Assembly: GCA_013400115.1 (NCBI GenBank) | Contig: VXBP01003607.1 | Span: 248,310-312,309, forward strand | DNA from: Rhinopomastus cyanomelas | Taxonomy: Eukaryota > Chordata > Aves > Bucerotiformes > Rhinopomastidae | Direction of reading: 5' to 3' | Length of the DNA stretch: 64,000 nucleotides | Part shown: positions 44,101 to 55,400 of the stretch, piece after piece | How the letters are laid out: each line of letters begins with the position of its first letter | Position numbering within the stretch: the stretch's first letter is position 1 | The notes under the pieces: model-generated | Told to the model about the DNA's origin: nothing | Seen by the model: only the letters and a program-made list of their open reading frames with translations | Database searches by the model: none | Position numbers and translations under genes: made by a program

Positions 44101-46860
44101 CATCCACCATGGAGCTCAGTGTTTAATAGCTTTCTAATTTTGCATAGGGAAGGAGGGGTCGAGACCTCTGTAGCTTACACCCAGTCCTCAGTTTGTATAA
44201 ATTACGATAGCATGGCTGAAGTACCAAGTGGCACTCACCAAGCCTCCAGTGTCAGGCCAGCCTGTGCCACGGCAGGGACCTTGAACACAACTACATGCTG
44301 TAAACACCACCTGTGAGCCATCTCCTTTGTAGCCACAATCAGACTAATTTTGGGGACTGCTACCGGACTTCTGACCAACAGTACCATCTGTGATCTACCC
44401 CCAAAGCAAATGCAGCACAGGCTGTAGGTGTCCATCAAACCTTCTCTACCTGCCATGCTAGGTTGCCTCTGAGCTCAGCTTCACATCTCTCAAATTGAGA
44501 TTTTCAGAAGTTACCCACTTGGGCTGAACTGAGTGAACCTTCCAGATCAAAGTGCTTTTAACTTGTGCCTGGGTGCAGACTCTGAGCAAAGGGACAGGAT
44601 GCACAAAGATGCATGGAGTGGGACGCACACTTAACAGCTTCACTGCAAATCTTAAGTTTATCTTACATCAGCAATTTTGAGGAAATAAATTGCATGTTCA
44701 CAAGAGAAAATACAAAAGAACTTGCACAACTGAGCAAACACTTCCTTTTCCACCCTTCACTCCTTTTTAGGTCCTTTCTCTCAAAGCAAATGCACTCAGC
44801 TGAGAGCACGGCTCAAGAGCAGAATCCTGGGTGCATTTGAATTCAGCCAGAGATTGACTTGGCACTCCTTTAGCACAGAATGTCGCAATGTAAATGTTTG
44901 ATCTAACAAATTCGGCACCAAACTTGAGCAAAAGATAAATAAATGGGTGAAGTAGACTGAACAGAAAGTGCACATCTTGAATCTCTCTACGGAGTAGGAG
45001 AAAACATTGAAAATCTTCACACTTGCATTCTTTGAGAGAACTGGAAGCTCTGTCTGCAGGCTGTCTCCTTGTGGAGCAACACAAACCAAACAGGCTTCTG
45101 CAGATCTTCATATTAACAGGTGCTGCAAAAACAAACCTTGTTTCCAGAGATCCTTCCTGCCACAAACCCATCACACACAGAGCTGGTCACAGTGAAAGTG
45201 AACAAACCAGAAATAGGAAGAGAATGTTTTTAACGACCTTTAAGATAAATTATTTCAGTTTAAATCATAGGGATAGAAATATTAGAGATCTGTCAGTGCC
45301 TCCTTGGCAGGTTAGGTATTACTGTTATGCTGTAAATAGTAAAGCTGTAATAAGTTACAAAGTCTAGGCATACAAACAGAAATAATACACAGAGCCAACA
45401 TCCTCCCTTCTCCAATAATTGCTCCACTATTTAACAATTTAGTTTTTGTCTAATACCTTCTAAAAGAAAAAATCATCCACTTTAAAATTAGACACCAAGT
45501 GATGCATTTTTAGGACAGTTCTGTCCACTCTGGTTAGAGGAAAGATAAACCAGATGGCAAGCTCCATTAAAAGGAGACCATTAGACAAATGCCTAAAACC
45601 TTCTCCACTCCATTTCTCTTTTGAATTAGTTGTCATGGCAGTAGAAATTTATACCACTGTCAGCCTCATATCTCCACTCCAGCCATGTCTTTGTGGCCTC
45701 ACTCCAAAACAAAGATCTCACGCTGTTGTTGAGCGACACCCTCTTCTTTACAGCACTGGTCCCACCAGAACTCTGCTGGCACCCACCCGGCCCCGTACAC
45801 GCGCACAGAATTCAGCCCTTTTGTAAAATCAGTCACAGTAAACAGGAAAACCAATCTTTACTATCAAACTCCAGTTTAAGAATACTAAAGTTCAGATCAT
45901 TTTAATCTCTTACTCCTCTGTAGCTTACAATTCACCATCATGAGCCAAAGGCCTGTCTGCTTAGTGGGTATCTTCTCTTTGAACAGCTGGAGCCACTACA
46001 GAAAATAAGTTGACATTTGCTAGATTTACATATTAAAGCTTCTCTTCCCCTCGACCATGTCCATCAGCAAGGAACAGTATTTGCCAAACAGACAGAAAAG
46101 AGCAAAGGGTGCAACTTCAGAACGGCCTCGGAAAAGCTGAGCTGTTTTGTCAGCCTCTGAATTCTTTCTCTGCCCACTCACATTCATGTATTGTGAACCC
46201 ATTAAGTTTAAATGGGTAAAATCCACTAAAATAAAAACCTTAGAATGACCTATTGTGGTTACAACCTCCCTGTTTAATAGGGCATCCAAAATGAAAGTTC
46301 ACAATAAGTTTAGTAAACTGTAAATCAGCACTTTTATTCAGTCTAGTTTCTGAGCTATTAATGCCTCATACAGAACAAGAACGCTGATGCACTGGCCTAG
46401 AAGCTCTCGAGAGAGCAGTCCAAATCCATCCTGATAGCATGGAAAGAGAAGTTCATTGAATCACCCAAGCCCCTTCTGAAAGAGAATGTAACTGAATCAC
46501 TGGAGTCCCTTCCAGAAACGACACATCCATCACACATTAAGTCAACACTCGGGTCACTTTAATAGTCTGAACTCTCAAGGAATAATAACAAGCTATAAAA
46601 TTACCTTCCGGCTCCAGCGAGCTGCAGTTATAGAAAATCAGCAAAAGGTTCCTCAAATAACTGCAAGCAAGTAGTTAATCAGGCCATGTGCTCTGCCAGT
46701 GGAAGTTTAGATAAAGCAGCCTCCACACACAAACCTTCCCAATTGCTCCTCAGCGAGGCACCGTCGGCCCTTTTTGCATCAGTAGCCCTGAGAACCCAAT
46801 AAAGGCAGCGGCCTTAATCTTCAGCAGCACAGGACAAACACAGACCACAACGGGGGATTA
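41189..46860. other. Intergenic DNA downstream of TOB1
   Basis: About 5.7 kb without a supported gene. A 15-bp perfect tandem pair lies at 42302-42331. No transposon with clear family identity is seen. The longest minus-strand frame (44767-45174) has no recognisable domain or splice context. Confidence 0.5.
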
Positions 46861-47703
46861 ATTTTAAAGAATTTTAATACAAACTTAATATAAACTATTT
46901 CAGTCCCTCTTAACATGTAAGACACTGACTCAAAATACTTTTATACCTTTTTTCAAGTATTGCACAATGTAGGTACAAAATTAATATTTACGATTACATT
47001 TTCTTCCATAATATATAGCAAAAATCTTTGAACTTTTAACAGAAAATACAATTTGTGTTTCTTTTGAAAAAAGCAAATATTTCGTACATTTTAATCCCAC
47101 CACTAAGGAATAGTCTGTACACAACTTTTTACCTTTTTTTTGTTTTTCTTAGAATCGATGTCTTTAAGATGGATATCTTACAATTTCCGTAAAAAAAATA
47201 CAACATGAAGCTGCTGCAGCTGTCACAGATCACTGTAGTAAAAAGATATAAATGCAATACCATGTTGTAGAAACAATATATATACTCTGATATTTTACAA
47301 ACTTTGTACTAAATTAAATTATACAATTAGAAAAAGGACCAATAAACCCACCTATTAGTGCCAATTTTTTTAACATACGTGTACATATATGTTCGGGGAC
47401 ATATACGTGCACACACATGAAAAAAATCAGCCACGTCCTTGCTGTATCTTAAATACTGTAAGAGGCCATATTCTGAGAGTATATTTTTGTAATGTACAGT
47501 CAGTATAAAATAATTTTGTGCTTGGTTGGCAAATGAAAAAGAAAAATGATGCATGTCGTATTTATCTAACCAAGCCTGGATGTATATTCATACTACAAGC
47601 CTTAAAAAAAATCTCAAGAGGTGGAAAAAAAGATACACCCTTGGGTACGTGCATTTGAACTTGTACAATAGTTATTTACTTGTATTTCGCTTTCGGTTTA
47701 TTT
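46861..47703 (-). other. TOB1 3'UTR with poly(A) signal
   Basis: About 840 bp of AT-rich DNA following the TOB1 stop on the minus strand, rich in ATTTA-type and U-rich stretches, as expected for an unstable growth-control mRNA. On the minus strand ATTAAA at 46878-46873 is the best poly(A) signal, giving an end near 46860. The end is inferred from the hexamer and the drop in AT content beyond it. Confidence 0.6.
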
Positions 47704-48684
47704 TTAGTTAGCCATAACTGGCTGGAATTGCTGGTTAGAATACTGCATGTTGTTTAAACTAAAATTCAAGCCATCCACAAAAGACTTCTCGTTTAGACCT
47801 CCATAGGCTGCAAACATATCAAAGGCATTACTGTACTGGAGAGGACTGAGGTTAAGGGGGCTGTCACCAGGAAAGATGCTACTGGTACTACCTTGACCCT
47901 GCATGTTGGGGAAAATGAACTCCTTTGCGTTAGGAGAAAGGGCAGAAGTCTTCTGCTGTTGTTGCTGCTGCTGCTGCTGACTGCCTAAGCCAAGCCCGTA
48001 GAGAGAGTGCATGGAGGTGGAGAGGGCTTTCTGCTTCAACAGGTCATTGACATTCAAGCCAAGGTTGGTGGGAGAGGTGCGGGCGACCTTGTTGCTACGG
48101 CCGCTATTCTTCATTTTGGTCGAGCCAAACTTGGTGGCAGCGAATGTGGCAGTGGTGAAGGTTAAAGGCTGAGTGGAGCGGGGCATGAAAGTTGGGCTCA
48201 CAGCAGCAGAGTGACCAAAGGGAGGAGAAGGAGAACTAGACACTGAAGATGCTGGGTCACTAATTGGCATGAACACCTGGGCCTCTGGGTTAAAGCTGTT
48301 CTTGATTTCCTTATCCAACTCACATCCATTTTCATTATCATCCACATAAAGCACTTTCACTGGTCCCTTTTCACCGATTTGGTATGAAACCTCAAATGGG
48401 TCAATCCAAACACTAAGATCCTGAGGCAAGTTGCCACGAACATCATCAATGTCCAAACCACTCTCTTTGGATGCTTGTTCTATGACTGGGTCCACTTTCT
48501 CCCCTACATGTATACATCTAAACCCTGATCCTTTGTATGGCTTTTCCGGATACCAGTGCCCTTCATACTTCTTCTTAAGAAGTCTTTCAAGCTCTTCACC
48601 AAAAATGTTGACACGTCGTCTGGGAAGCTTATTGTACAAATATGAAATAATAAAATTGAGTGCTACTTGGATTTCAAGCTGCAT
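47704..48684 (-). CDS. TOB1: TOB1, antiproliferative BTG/Tob protein, complete
   Basis: Single-exon coding region of 326 residues. Residues 1-115 form the BTG/Tob (APRO) domain: MQLEIQVALNFIISYLYNKL, the basic RRRVNIFGEELERLLKKK (nuclear localisation), box A around YEGHWYPEKPYKGSGFRC, and box B around LPQDLSVWIDPFEVSYQ. This domain binds the CAF1/CNOT7 deadenylase. Two PAM2 motifs for poly(A)-binding protein follow, FNPEAQVFMP (131-140) and LSPNAKEFIFP (249-259). SPSPP and SPTF sites at 151-166 match the known MAPK-phosphorylated region. Nine glutamines at 236-244 replace the longer Q/P-rich insert of human TOB1 (345 aa). The C-terminus NNMQYSNQQFQPVMAN is identical to the mammalian one as I recall it. 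TOB2 is less likely given the neighbours and sequence. The CDS is intact. Confidence 0.97.
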   Translation of the reverse strand: MQLEIQVALNFIISYLYNKLPRRRVNIFGEELERLLKKKYEGHWYPEKPYKGSGFRCIHVGEKVDPVIEQASKESGLDIDDVRGNLPQDLSVWIDPFEVSYQIGEKGPVKVLYVDDNENGCELDKEIKNSFNPEAQVFMPISDPASSVSSSPSPPFGHSAAVSPTFMPRSTQPLTFTTATFAATKFGSTKMKNSGRSNKVARTSPTNLGLNVNDLLKQKALSTSMHSLYGLGLGSQQQQQQQQQKTSALSPNAKEFIFPNMQGQGSTSSIFPGDSPLNLSPLQYSNAFDMFAAYGGLNEKSFVDGLNFSLNNMQYSNQQFQPVMAN

Positions 48685-48710
48685 AGCTGCTATGCCACAA
48701 AGTTATAAGT

Positions 48711-51068
48711 CTGTTTCAAAACCCGAAGAAGGTGTTCAAGATGCCACAGGGAAACACAATTTCATTCAAAGTGCTGATTCTAGTTGATTATTATCCTTCA
48801 CCTTGAGTGCTCTTGCTCCTTTAAGAAAAAACAAAAGCAAACACATCCAAATAAGGAAAGCATAAGACAAGCTTCAAGGCCTACTCTTTTAGCCTCACTT
48901 TCCCCATAAAATCAGTTACTTTTCGCATGGAAAAATGCACACAAAAACTGTTTATGTTCACTCCTGCAGAAGGTGCGGAGGACGTCAACCACATTGGGGC
49001 TGACTTGCAAGCAATGCTGCGGAAGATGCACCAGGCATGTGTTTACATACCCAGCACAGGGCATTTCAGATCACAAGCTTGGTGTTTAGTTATTCACAAA
49101 GCAGCACGGATAATTTTGAAGACATCACGGCAGTGCCAGGCCTGTCGAGGGTTCAATTACCAACCCATATTGGGATGATTTATAGTACTCAGCTGCAAAA
49201 TTTAGCAGCAGACTATCAGCTTAGCTTGAAAGGTCTTAGGCCCAAGGGTCATTTATCATGTTAAACATTGCAAATATATTGGTTGCGCTGTAAGCTGCAG
49301 AATTATAAAAATGTTAACAGTTGCTTTAGAAGACCTCACACACAGAGCTAAAATTATGCAACATTTGTTTTAAGCCCAAGCAAATCATCCGCAGCAACTG
49401 TGCACCAGTGAAATTACGCTAAACGGAGAGAAAAATGTCCCTGTACATCTACAGTCATTCTGCCTCAGGAGAGCCAGAATGTTAACGCAGTCAGTGTGTA
49501 CAAAACAAATACGTGGATCTGCTGTCAAGAGCGTGGCAACGGCAAATTTTTCCCTTCCTCCAAATTATTCTGTATTATCAGGTGTAACAGTTCATAACCT
49601 AATACAGAATGGACACGAAGCTAATGTATTGTGCTCTCTGCAGGCAATATTTCAGAAAGTTCTTAGAGCTACCAGGGCTTTCGGTAGCCGCAAAACCAAT
49701 TGCTTTTCTCCTCCTCCAAGACTCCATTTTATACTTAATATAAAATATGGTGGTCACTCCTTCACAAAGGACAAAAGAGGAATTAGCTAAAGTTAAAGAA
49801 GGGACAAGAACCAAGGACCAGCAGAAAAACCAGCTACTGAAAACCCTGCAGTACCTTGGGTAAAAGGCACGGCGGAGGCACCTTTGTTCAAAAAGTTCCA
49901 GTGAAACACAAATATGTATTTCTTGGCTTGAGTTAAATGCCCGGCAAGAACTGCAATTAACAGCCTGTTTTTCTGCACTGCATCACCAGGAACAAAAATT
50001 TAGTGTAGCTGTCACTAAAGATTAGGGAAATCAAAGTCAGTATCAAAATCCTTTAATGATGCAGATACAATGTCGGTTGGGTTTTTGTTTGGGGTTTTTT
50101 TTCCATTTCTTGTTCTAAATAATCTCCTTTTAAAGTCCGTAACCCTATTTCCAAGGCACTCGTGTTCTCCCCAACATGGTATGGGAACAGTTTGAAAGGC
50201 TGTACGATAAGGCGACCTTTAAATGTTTGCTGGATCAGCACTGGGTGGGGATAAGGAAAAGATCAAGGGCAAACAGAAGATATTTACAAAAGGGGCACAA
50301 TCAGTCCAGAAAAGCTGACTGAGTGGTTAAAAAAGGCATTTAAAAATGATTTATTAATCTATTTGGTTCCTTTCCCTTCCTCCACGTCCTTTAGGAATGA
50401 AACCAGCCTTTCAAGTAGCACCGGGCACACGCTGGAAATTTTTTCCGAGCCCCACAGCTGATTGAGGGCACAAAAGCAGCTGAGCAAGCAAACGGGCTGA
50501 TCACATCAAACTTTTTTTTTTCTAAGATATGTCTGTGCGTACAGAAAACTGCAGAGGAGGGGATCTGCGAGGCCCCCAGCCCGCCGCTGCCCTAGCGTTG
50601 TGCGGTTACATAACCCGGCAACGGCTCTCATTAGGTTTCTGCTCACAGCCCGGCGAGCTCCGGCAGCAGCAGCAGGAGAAGGAGGAGGAAGAGCATTTCT
50701 GAGCCCGTAAGAAAGAAGATGAAGAAGAGGAAGGGAAAAGGCTGGAAGGGAGGAGGCTGCAGGGCCCCTCTCCTCAGCACCCCTGCCTAGCTGACAGCCC
50801 CGTTTCCCCCGCGTAGGGTCCCTAGAGGCTCCAGTAATGGCAGCGGCTGTTACTGAGTGTCCAAGGACCCCTTGGGAGGGACCCTCCTGCACCCAGGCCG
50901 CGCCCTGCCTCAGCCCCCCGACCCTACCCAGGTTCCGTCACCCCGGGCCGCCCCGGTATCCCCCGGCTCGGGGCCGCGCCCCTATCAGCTCCTGGCAGCA
51001 CCTCGCATCAGCGTCTGCCCTCGGCCTGCGCCCCCGCATCACCACCACCCCTCGCCCTGGGTACTCAC
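48711..51068 (-). other. TOB1 intron in the 5'UTR
   Basis: On the minus strand the donor is CCCGG followed by GTGAGTAC (GT at 51068-51067). The most likely acceptor is GTTTTGAAACAG at 48711, leaving 26 untranslated bases before the ATG at 48684. The 2.36-kb intron places the CpG promoter away from the coding exon, as in mammalian TOB1. The donor is strong. Other AG sites further upstream cannot be excluded for the acceptor. Confidence 0.6.
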
Positions 51069-51248
51069 CCGGGTGCGTGTGCGGGGTCAATGCAAACAGT
51101 CCCGGCGCAGGTGAAGGTGCGTGCAGGCTCGGCTGGGAGTGGGAGGTGCGGCTCAGCACCCGACCCCCATCTCCGAGCGCGCCGGCTGTCTTCGACGATG
51201 GGATGGGAGGGGAAAGGAAAGAAAANCGCCGCAGCTGCGCTCCGCCTG
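51069..51248 (-). other. TOB1 untranslated exon 1
   Basis: Lies between a predicted TSS about 28 bases downstream of the TATATA box and the strong donor at 51068. It is GC-rich and contains the ambiguous base at 51226. Exon limits are inferred from the TATA box and donor. Confidence 0.55.
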
Positions 51249-51275
51249 CTTCTGCCCCGCCGCCCGTCGCGCCCC

Positions 51276-51281
51276 TATATA
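51276..51281 (-). promoter_or_regulatory. TOB1 TATA-like box in a CpG island
   Basis: The minus strand reads GCGATATATAGGGGC. TATATA is set in strongly GC-rich DNA (island about 50800-52080) and points to a start near 51248. Because TATATA is palindromic it could in principle also serve the opposite strand. Confidence 0.6.
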
Positions 51282-51437
51282 TCGCCTCTCTCGCCCCACC
51301 CACTACCAGGCCACGCCCATAGACGCTGCCTTCCAGCGAGCTGTGTCCGCCCTGGCCCCGCCCCCTCCACGCGCTCCCGAGGCCCTCCGCTTCTTCCCCA
51401 CCCCCTCCGTCCACCGCGGCGTGGCGGGGCCGCGCGC

Positions 51438-51489
51438 TACGTCAGCTCGTCCCTCACCTCACAGCAGCGCCGCGTCACTGCTTACGTCA
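51438..51489 (-). promoter_or_regulatory. Pair of CRE-like sites upstream of TOB1
   Basis: TACGTCA occurs at 51438-51444 and 51483-51489 (TGACGTA on the TOB1 sense strand), roughly 190 and 235 bases upstream of the predicted start. A related GCGTCA lies between at about 51472, and a third site, GACGTCA, at 51853-51859. CREB/ATF factors bind such sequences. Regulation of TOB1 by them is inference from position. Confidence 0.5.
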
Positions 51490-51548
51490 AACACTGCCCT
51501 TGCGCCCTCATCTCCGCGGGGTGGAGGGGCAAAGGGGAGCAGTGCTGA

Positions 51549-51566
51549 ACTACATCTCCCATCAGC
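51549..51566 (+). promoter_or_regulatory. ZNF143 (Staf)-type site
   Basis: ACTACATCTCCCATCAGC matches most of the ZNF143 promoter consensus (ACTACAATTCCCAGCATGC type). Such sites are common at CpG and divergent promoters. It lies between the TOB1 start and the candidate plus-strand transcript. Confidence 0.55.
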
Positions 51567-51794
51567 GCCGCAGCATGGGGAGGGAAGACGGCCTGCGGGA
51601 CTTCGGCAACAGCGTTCGCAGCTCTGGGAAGAGGGATCGGGGATGGGAGGGCACCCCACGGCTCCTCAACGGCGGCAGCAGTGGTCGCCGCCGCCCGGAC
51701 AGGAGGAGGCACGGGACTGCCCCCCTCCAACCAGTTCCTCACCCACCCCACCGTGAAGGCTAAAAATACCCCCCCCAGGTAGCAACGCTGAGCG

Positions 51795-51831
51795 ATTGGC
51801 CGCCTGCCCGCGTTGGCGGCCGTCTGATTGG
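51795..51831. promoter_or_regulatory. Two CCAAT (NF-Y) boxes
   Basis: ATTGG occurs at 51795-51799 (GCGATTGGCC) and 51827-51831 (TGATTGGTCA), 32 bases apart, close to three helical turns and suiting paired NF-Y binding. They lie over 500 bases from the TOB1 start, so they may instead belong to a divergent plus-strand promoter. Confidence 0.45.
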
Positions 51832-52073
51832 TCAGTCGGCATCGGGCAGGCAGACGTCAAAGCCCCGTCTGCGGGGGGGAGGTGGAGGGGCAGTGCCCAG
51901 CCCCGTGCCCCCGATCCCGTTTCGGCCTTGTGGGGAAGGACCGAGCTGGACCGGCGAGCGTTGGGCTCAGCGCACTGCGGGGGGCTGCGGGCAGCGCCGC
52001 AGCCAGCCGTCCTGCCCCCCCTCGGGACGCTGGGGACGGGGTCCAGGCCTGGTGCGGACGGGGTCCAGGCCCG

Positions 52074-52221
52074 GTGCTGGCAGAACCAAGCCCACTGTTG
52101 GCAGATCCAGACCCCGTGTTGGCAGAATCAGGACCGGTCTTGGCAGAGTTAGACGTGGTTTTAGGCAGAACCAGACACAGTGCTGGCAGAGGCAGACCCA
52201 GTGTTGGCAGATCCAGGCCCT
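52074..52221 (+). repeat. 21-bp minisatellite, seven units
   Basis: Seven adjacent units of the form GTGTTGGCAGAnCCAGACCCA (six of 21 bp, one of 22 bp) starting at 52074, 52095, 52116, 52137, 52158, 52180 and 52201. The core TTGGCAGA or CTGGCAGA is conserved in nearly all. Two related GACGGGGTCCAGGCC units precede them at about 52035-52078. One plus-strand frame reads the first units as heptads CWQNQAH, CWQIQTP, CWQNQDR. The 22-bp unit breaks the frame. Confidence 0.9.
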
Positions 52222-52400
52222 CTGGTGCCACACCATCACCCTTTTGCCCTTGAACTCTCTTGCAGGTGTTGTCAGCGTTGGGGTTGTCAGCAAGCAGGAC
52301 TGGGTTGTGGAGGACGAACTATAAAGGTTGCTCTTTTTTATTTTCTTCTTGCTTGCTGTTTGTATAATAATAAAGTGTTTTGGCATAAAGGCAGAATGGG

Positions 52401-55400
52401 CCCCCAGAGAGATTTGGGAATGCCAGTCAGAAGAAATGCCAGGACTTTAACCCTGTGGATCCTGGAATGTACATGGAACCGTGCGGGAGGCAGGAGCCTT
52501 GAAAACTGAAATGTTAAGGAGGATGGGAAGGGTGATATTTGGGATTTTCCACAGCTGAAAATTCCTGCTGGAAGGCCTAATTCACTGTAAAATACATAGT
52601 TTTTATCTATCTATGATAGAGGTATCAGTGTTGGTGCTGCTAGAATGGCAGTGTTGCAAACGGCTTGAAAATCATACTCAAAATAGTTAACGATTTTTCC
52701 ACTATTTTCCATTAGTTTTTAACTGTAAAGGGCCTTCAATGAAAACTGGGTCATCTGTCATCCCTGTGCACCCCAAATGGAAAATAAAGTATGAAGATTA
52801 TAAAATTATAAGCATCAGCAACTAGAAGACTACCAGGAACTGCTGTAGCACAGCCAGGAATCTACATGGGGCTCTGGGATTTTATTTGTTTTATTTTTGA
52901 ACAAGTTGTCATTACTTTTACCATGAAAGTTAAGAGACAATGTGAAACCAGTCACCAGAGCAGATAAGACAAAATGATAAATACAGCTTACTGGGTTTTT
53001 TATATTAAATTAGAACTTTGAAATCTCCCTCGTACAACAAACACTGAACGAACTGACAGCCGTGTCAGTGAAGGGTTCAGCGTGTTGCCATGCACTGTTC
53101 TGTGCTGACTGGGGCAGCAGCAGCAGCAGCAGCAGATTTGCCTTTGAAGTGAGGGAAAACTGCACAGCCCCATAGATCAATGTTTTCAGGTGAGATTTTG
53201 TAAGGAGCTTTACAAACCGCGTAACTGTGCTGCTGAGTTGCTAAAAAAAAATACTAAAAGGTTGTAAAAGCCGAGACTTTTCTTTTAAATGGCGTTAACA
53301 GTACATGAGGAGCATTAGGAACTGAATTAAATATACAGAGCTAATACATTTATAATCAAGGCAGCTGCGGGATCCTTCTAAAGCTGTGAAAACAGTGATG
53401 TGCTTTTCTGTGGCTTATGTACAGGAAGCTTCTAACGCAGTCAGTGCTAAAATTGCATGGCATTGAACAAATCCGCTGTTAAATGGTAAAGACAGGTGAT
53501 TGCCCGAAGAATAACCCCTCCGGGCCAGCAAGAATGAAGTGCCCCTTCTAGTGGTCCAGTGAAAGTTTCAATTTATCCTGGTTTGTCTGAAAAACATCTC
53601 AGACCGTTAAACTGCAGCGATCAGTGTGTCATCCACATGTAACACATCAGCAGTAGGTAGCCGTACTGAAGAAGCATTAAATTATCGGCGCTTAAACCCA
53701 GAGTCTAATCTGGGCTCTCTTGTATTCTTAAAACCTCAGCTGGCTCTTTGATCCACAAAGAGGTCAGAACAGGGCCTGCAGTATTTTCAGTGCTTTTGAT
53801 GAATACATAGCCATAACAAAATGTCTACCTCTCCCAGCTAGAAAAATCTTTAAAAATGCAATCAATACAAAATAACAACTCCAGCAGCAAAGTTTTACTC
53901 GTGATGCCAGTTGGATCCAACTGAAAGATTCATCTTAAAGAAAAGAAAAAAAATATCTTTCCTGACAAACCTTGACAGCAGAGCAAATCAACAGAAGATT
54001 TTTCAGAGCATGGCCAGAAGTGCATGAGTGAGATTGAAAGAAAGAAGGCTTTCTTAATTTGTATTAAATTAAGGAAGTGGGGTGAGAATTTTAATCTCAA
54101 CTCCCTGTTTGTGGCTGTATCTGGCAGTGCTGGCCAGCCAGCCAGCCATCCATCACCAGCAACTGAACCAGAGTTCTACAGCCTGGGGCTCTGCAGCTTC
54201 ATGACTAGAGCAAAGACCTCTATGTTGTCAAAGACCTACATTGCTACAAGAACTTGTAGAGTCTATCTAGGCATTTTCTTTTTTTTCTGCTAAAAACAAA
54301 ATTGGCTCCTAAATTAATAAAGCTTTAAAAAAAAATAGAAATAAGTGTTATTTATTCATTCACTATTTTAAACCAAAATACAGTTCATTAATCTCCAAAG
54401 TTATATAAAGGAATTAAAAATATCTAAGAAAATTTCTACTGGTCATGTCAATGTGGACAAGAGTTTAAGAGGAGTAGAAAACAAGGCTCAGAATTCCTAC
54501 CACCCATCTTTGCCCTTTTCTTCTTCTCTGCTAAACGAGTGTTGCTGTTCCTTACAGAACACCTAAGTTTTATCCTGACAGTGGATACAACACTCTGTAA
54601 AGCACATTCCTCAATATAGTACAGCCTCTTTTTGAACACACTCCTATTTAGGAACACGGCTCTTTTAGCGTGGGAGCTTGGGCTTTGATTTTGAAAAAAA
54701 TCTGAAAGATTTTTCCCATTGTGTTCATCCCTCTCTAGCCCAGTTTTATCCATTTGCTGAAGTTACTGCGTGTTTCTTTTCCTCATTGTCTATCAGTGAG
54801 CAGCTGAGCTGGCTGCTTTCCACTTTAACCATGGTTTTGAAGTGTAGATTCTCTTACGTTTCCCTTGACCACCGTAAGCAGTGATTTTTCCATTGATGCC
54901 AACTCTAGAGGCTGCACTCACCTACCTGGTGTTGTCCAGCATCAGGTGCTTCTGAGCACAAAGGTATTTTTGAGATGGGAACTATGAAATGAGCTTGTGC
55001 GTAACCCTGTTTTGTTGGAGTAGAGAAGAACTGAGAATAGAATTCATCCAAAGCAGAGAAGCTGATGGGGCGTCATCTTAGCTAGGCCAAACTGGAGAGC
55101 CCCAAACTCATCTCTAATTGTGTGAAGGGGGCAAATGGCCGGTTACCTCTGGTCAAGGGCAGCTGGCTGGCAGCAGCTGCTGTGTGCAGCTCGGTGTGCC
55201 AAGATAAACGCAGCCATGGCAGGATGTGTGCCCAGTAACTCTTGTTTGCAGACTCTTATCCTGGGGCAGACAACCTCCATGAGCAACTTGTGGCTCCACA
55301 GCAACCTAGGCTATGCCCAGACTTGTTCCTCGGTAACCCAGGGGACTGAGGAATTCTAAGGATTTGGATTAGTGTCCTGGGGATGCAGGGAAGGGATGGG

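Larger units (their letters stand above)
51600..52400 (+). ncRNA. Candidate TOB1-divergent transcript (TOB1-AS1-like)
   Basis: On the strand opposite TOB1, leaving the same CpG island, there is a strong acceptor (CTTGAACTCTCTTGCAG, AG at 52264-52265) and 104 bases later a poly(A) signal AATAAA (52369-52374) followed by GTGTTTTGG. Together they define a plausible terminal exon of about 130 bp. The upstream exon and start site are not fixed; candidates lie between the ZNF143 site and the tandem repeat. Mammals have a head-to-head antisense RNA at this place (TOB1-AS1). No conserved protein is visible, so non-coding is the best guess. Confidence 0.4.

Noticed and set aside
44767..45174. 135-codon minus-strand open frame downstream of TOB1
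   Set aside because: AT-rich DNA with no recognisable motif, overlapping frames on both strands and no promoter or poly(A) context.
50506..50892. 128-codon minus-strand frame in the TOB1 intron
   Set aside because: Falls in the CpG-rich part of the intron upstream of the coding exon; low-complexity composition and no conserved motif.
51796..52324. Long plus-strand frames through the 21-bp repeat
   Set aside because: Several overlapping frames are open because the DNA is GC-rich and repetitive; a 22-bp unit shifts the frame, so a real protein is unlikely. Kept only as a repeat and a transcript candidate.
53115..53135. (CAG)7 run as a coding polyglutamine tract
   Set aside because: Isolated trinucleotide run with no open reading context.
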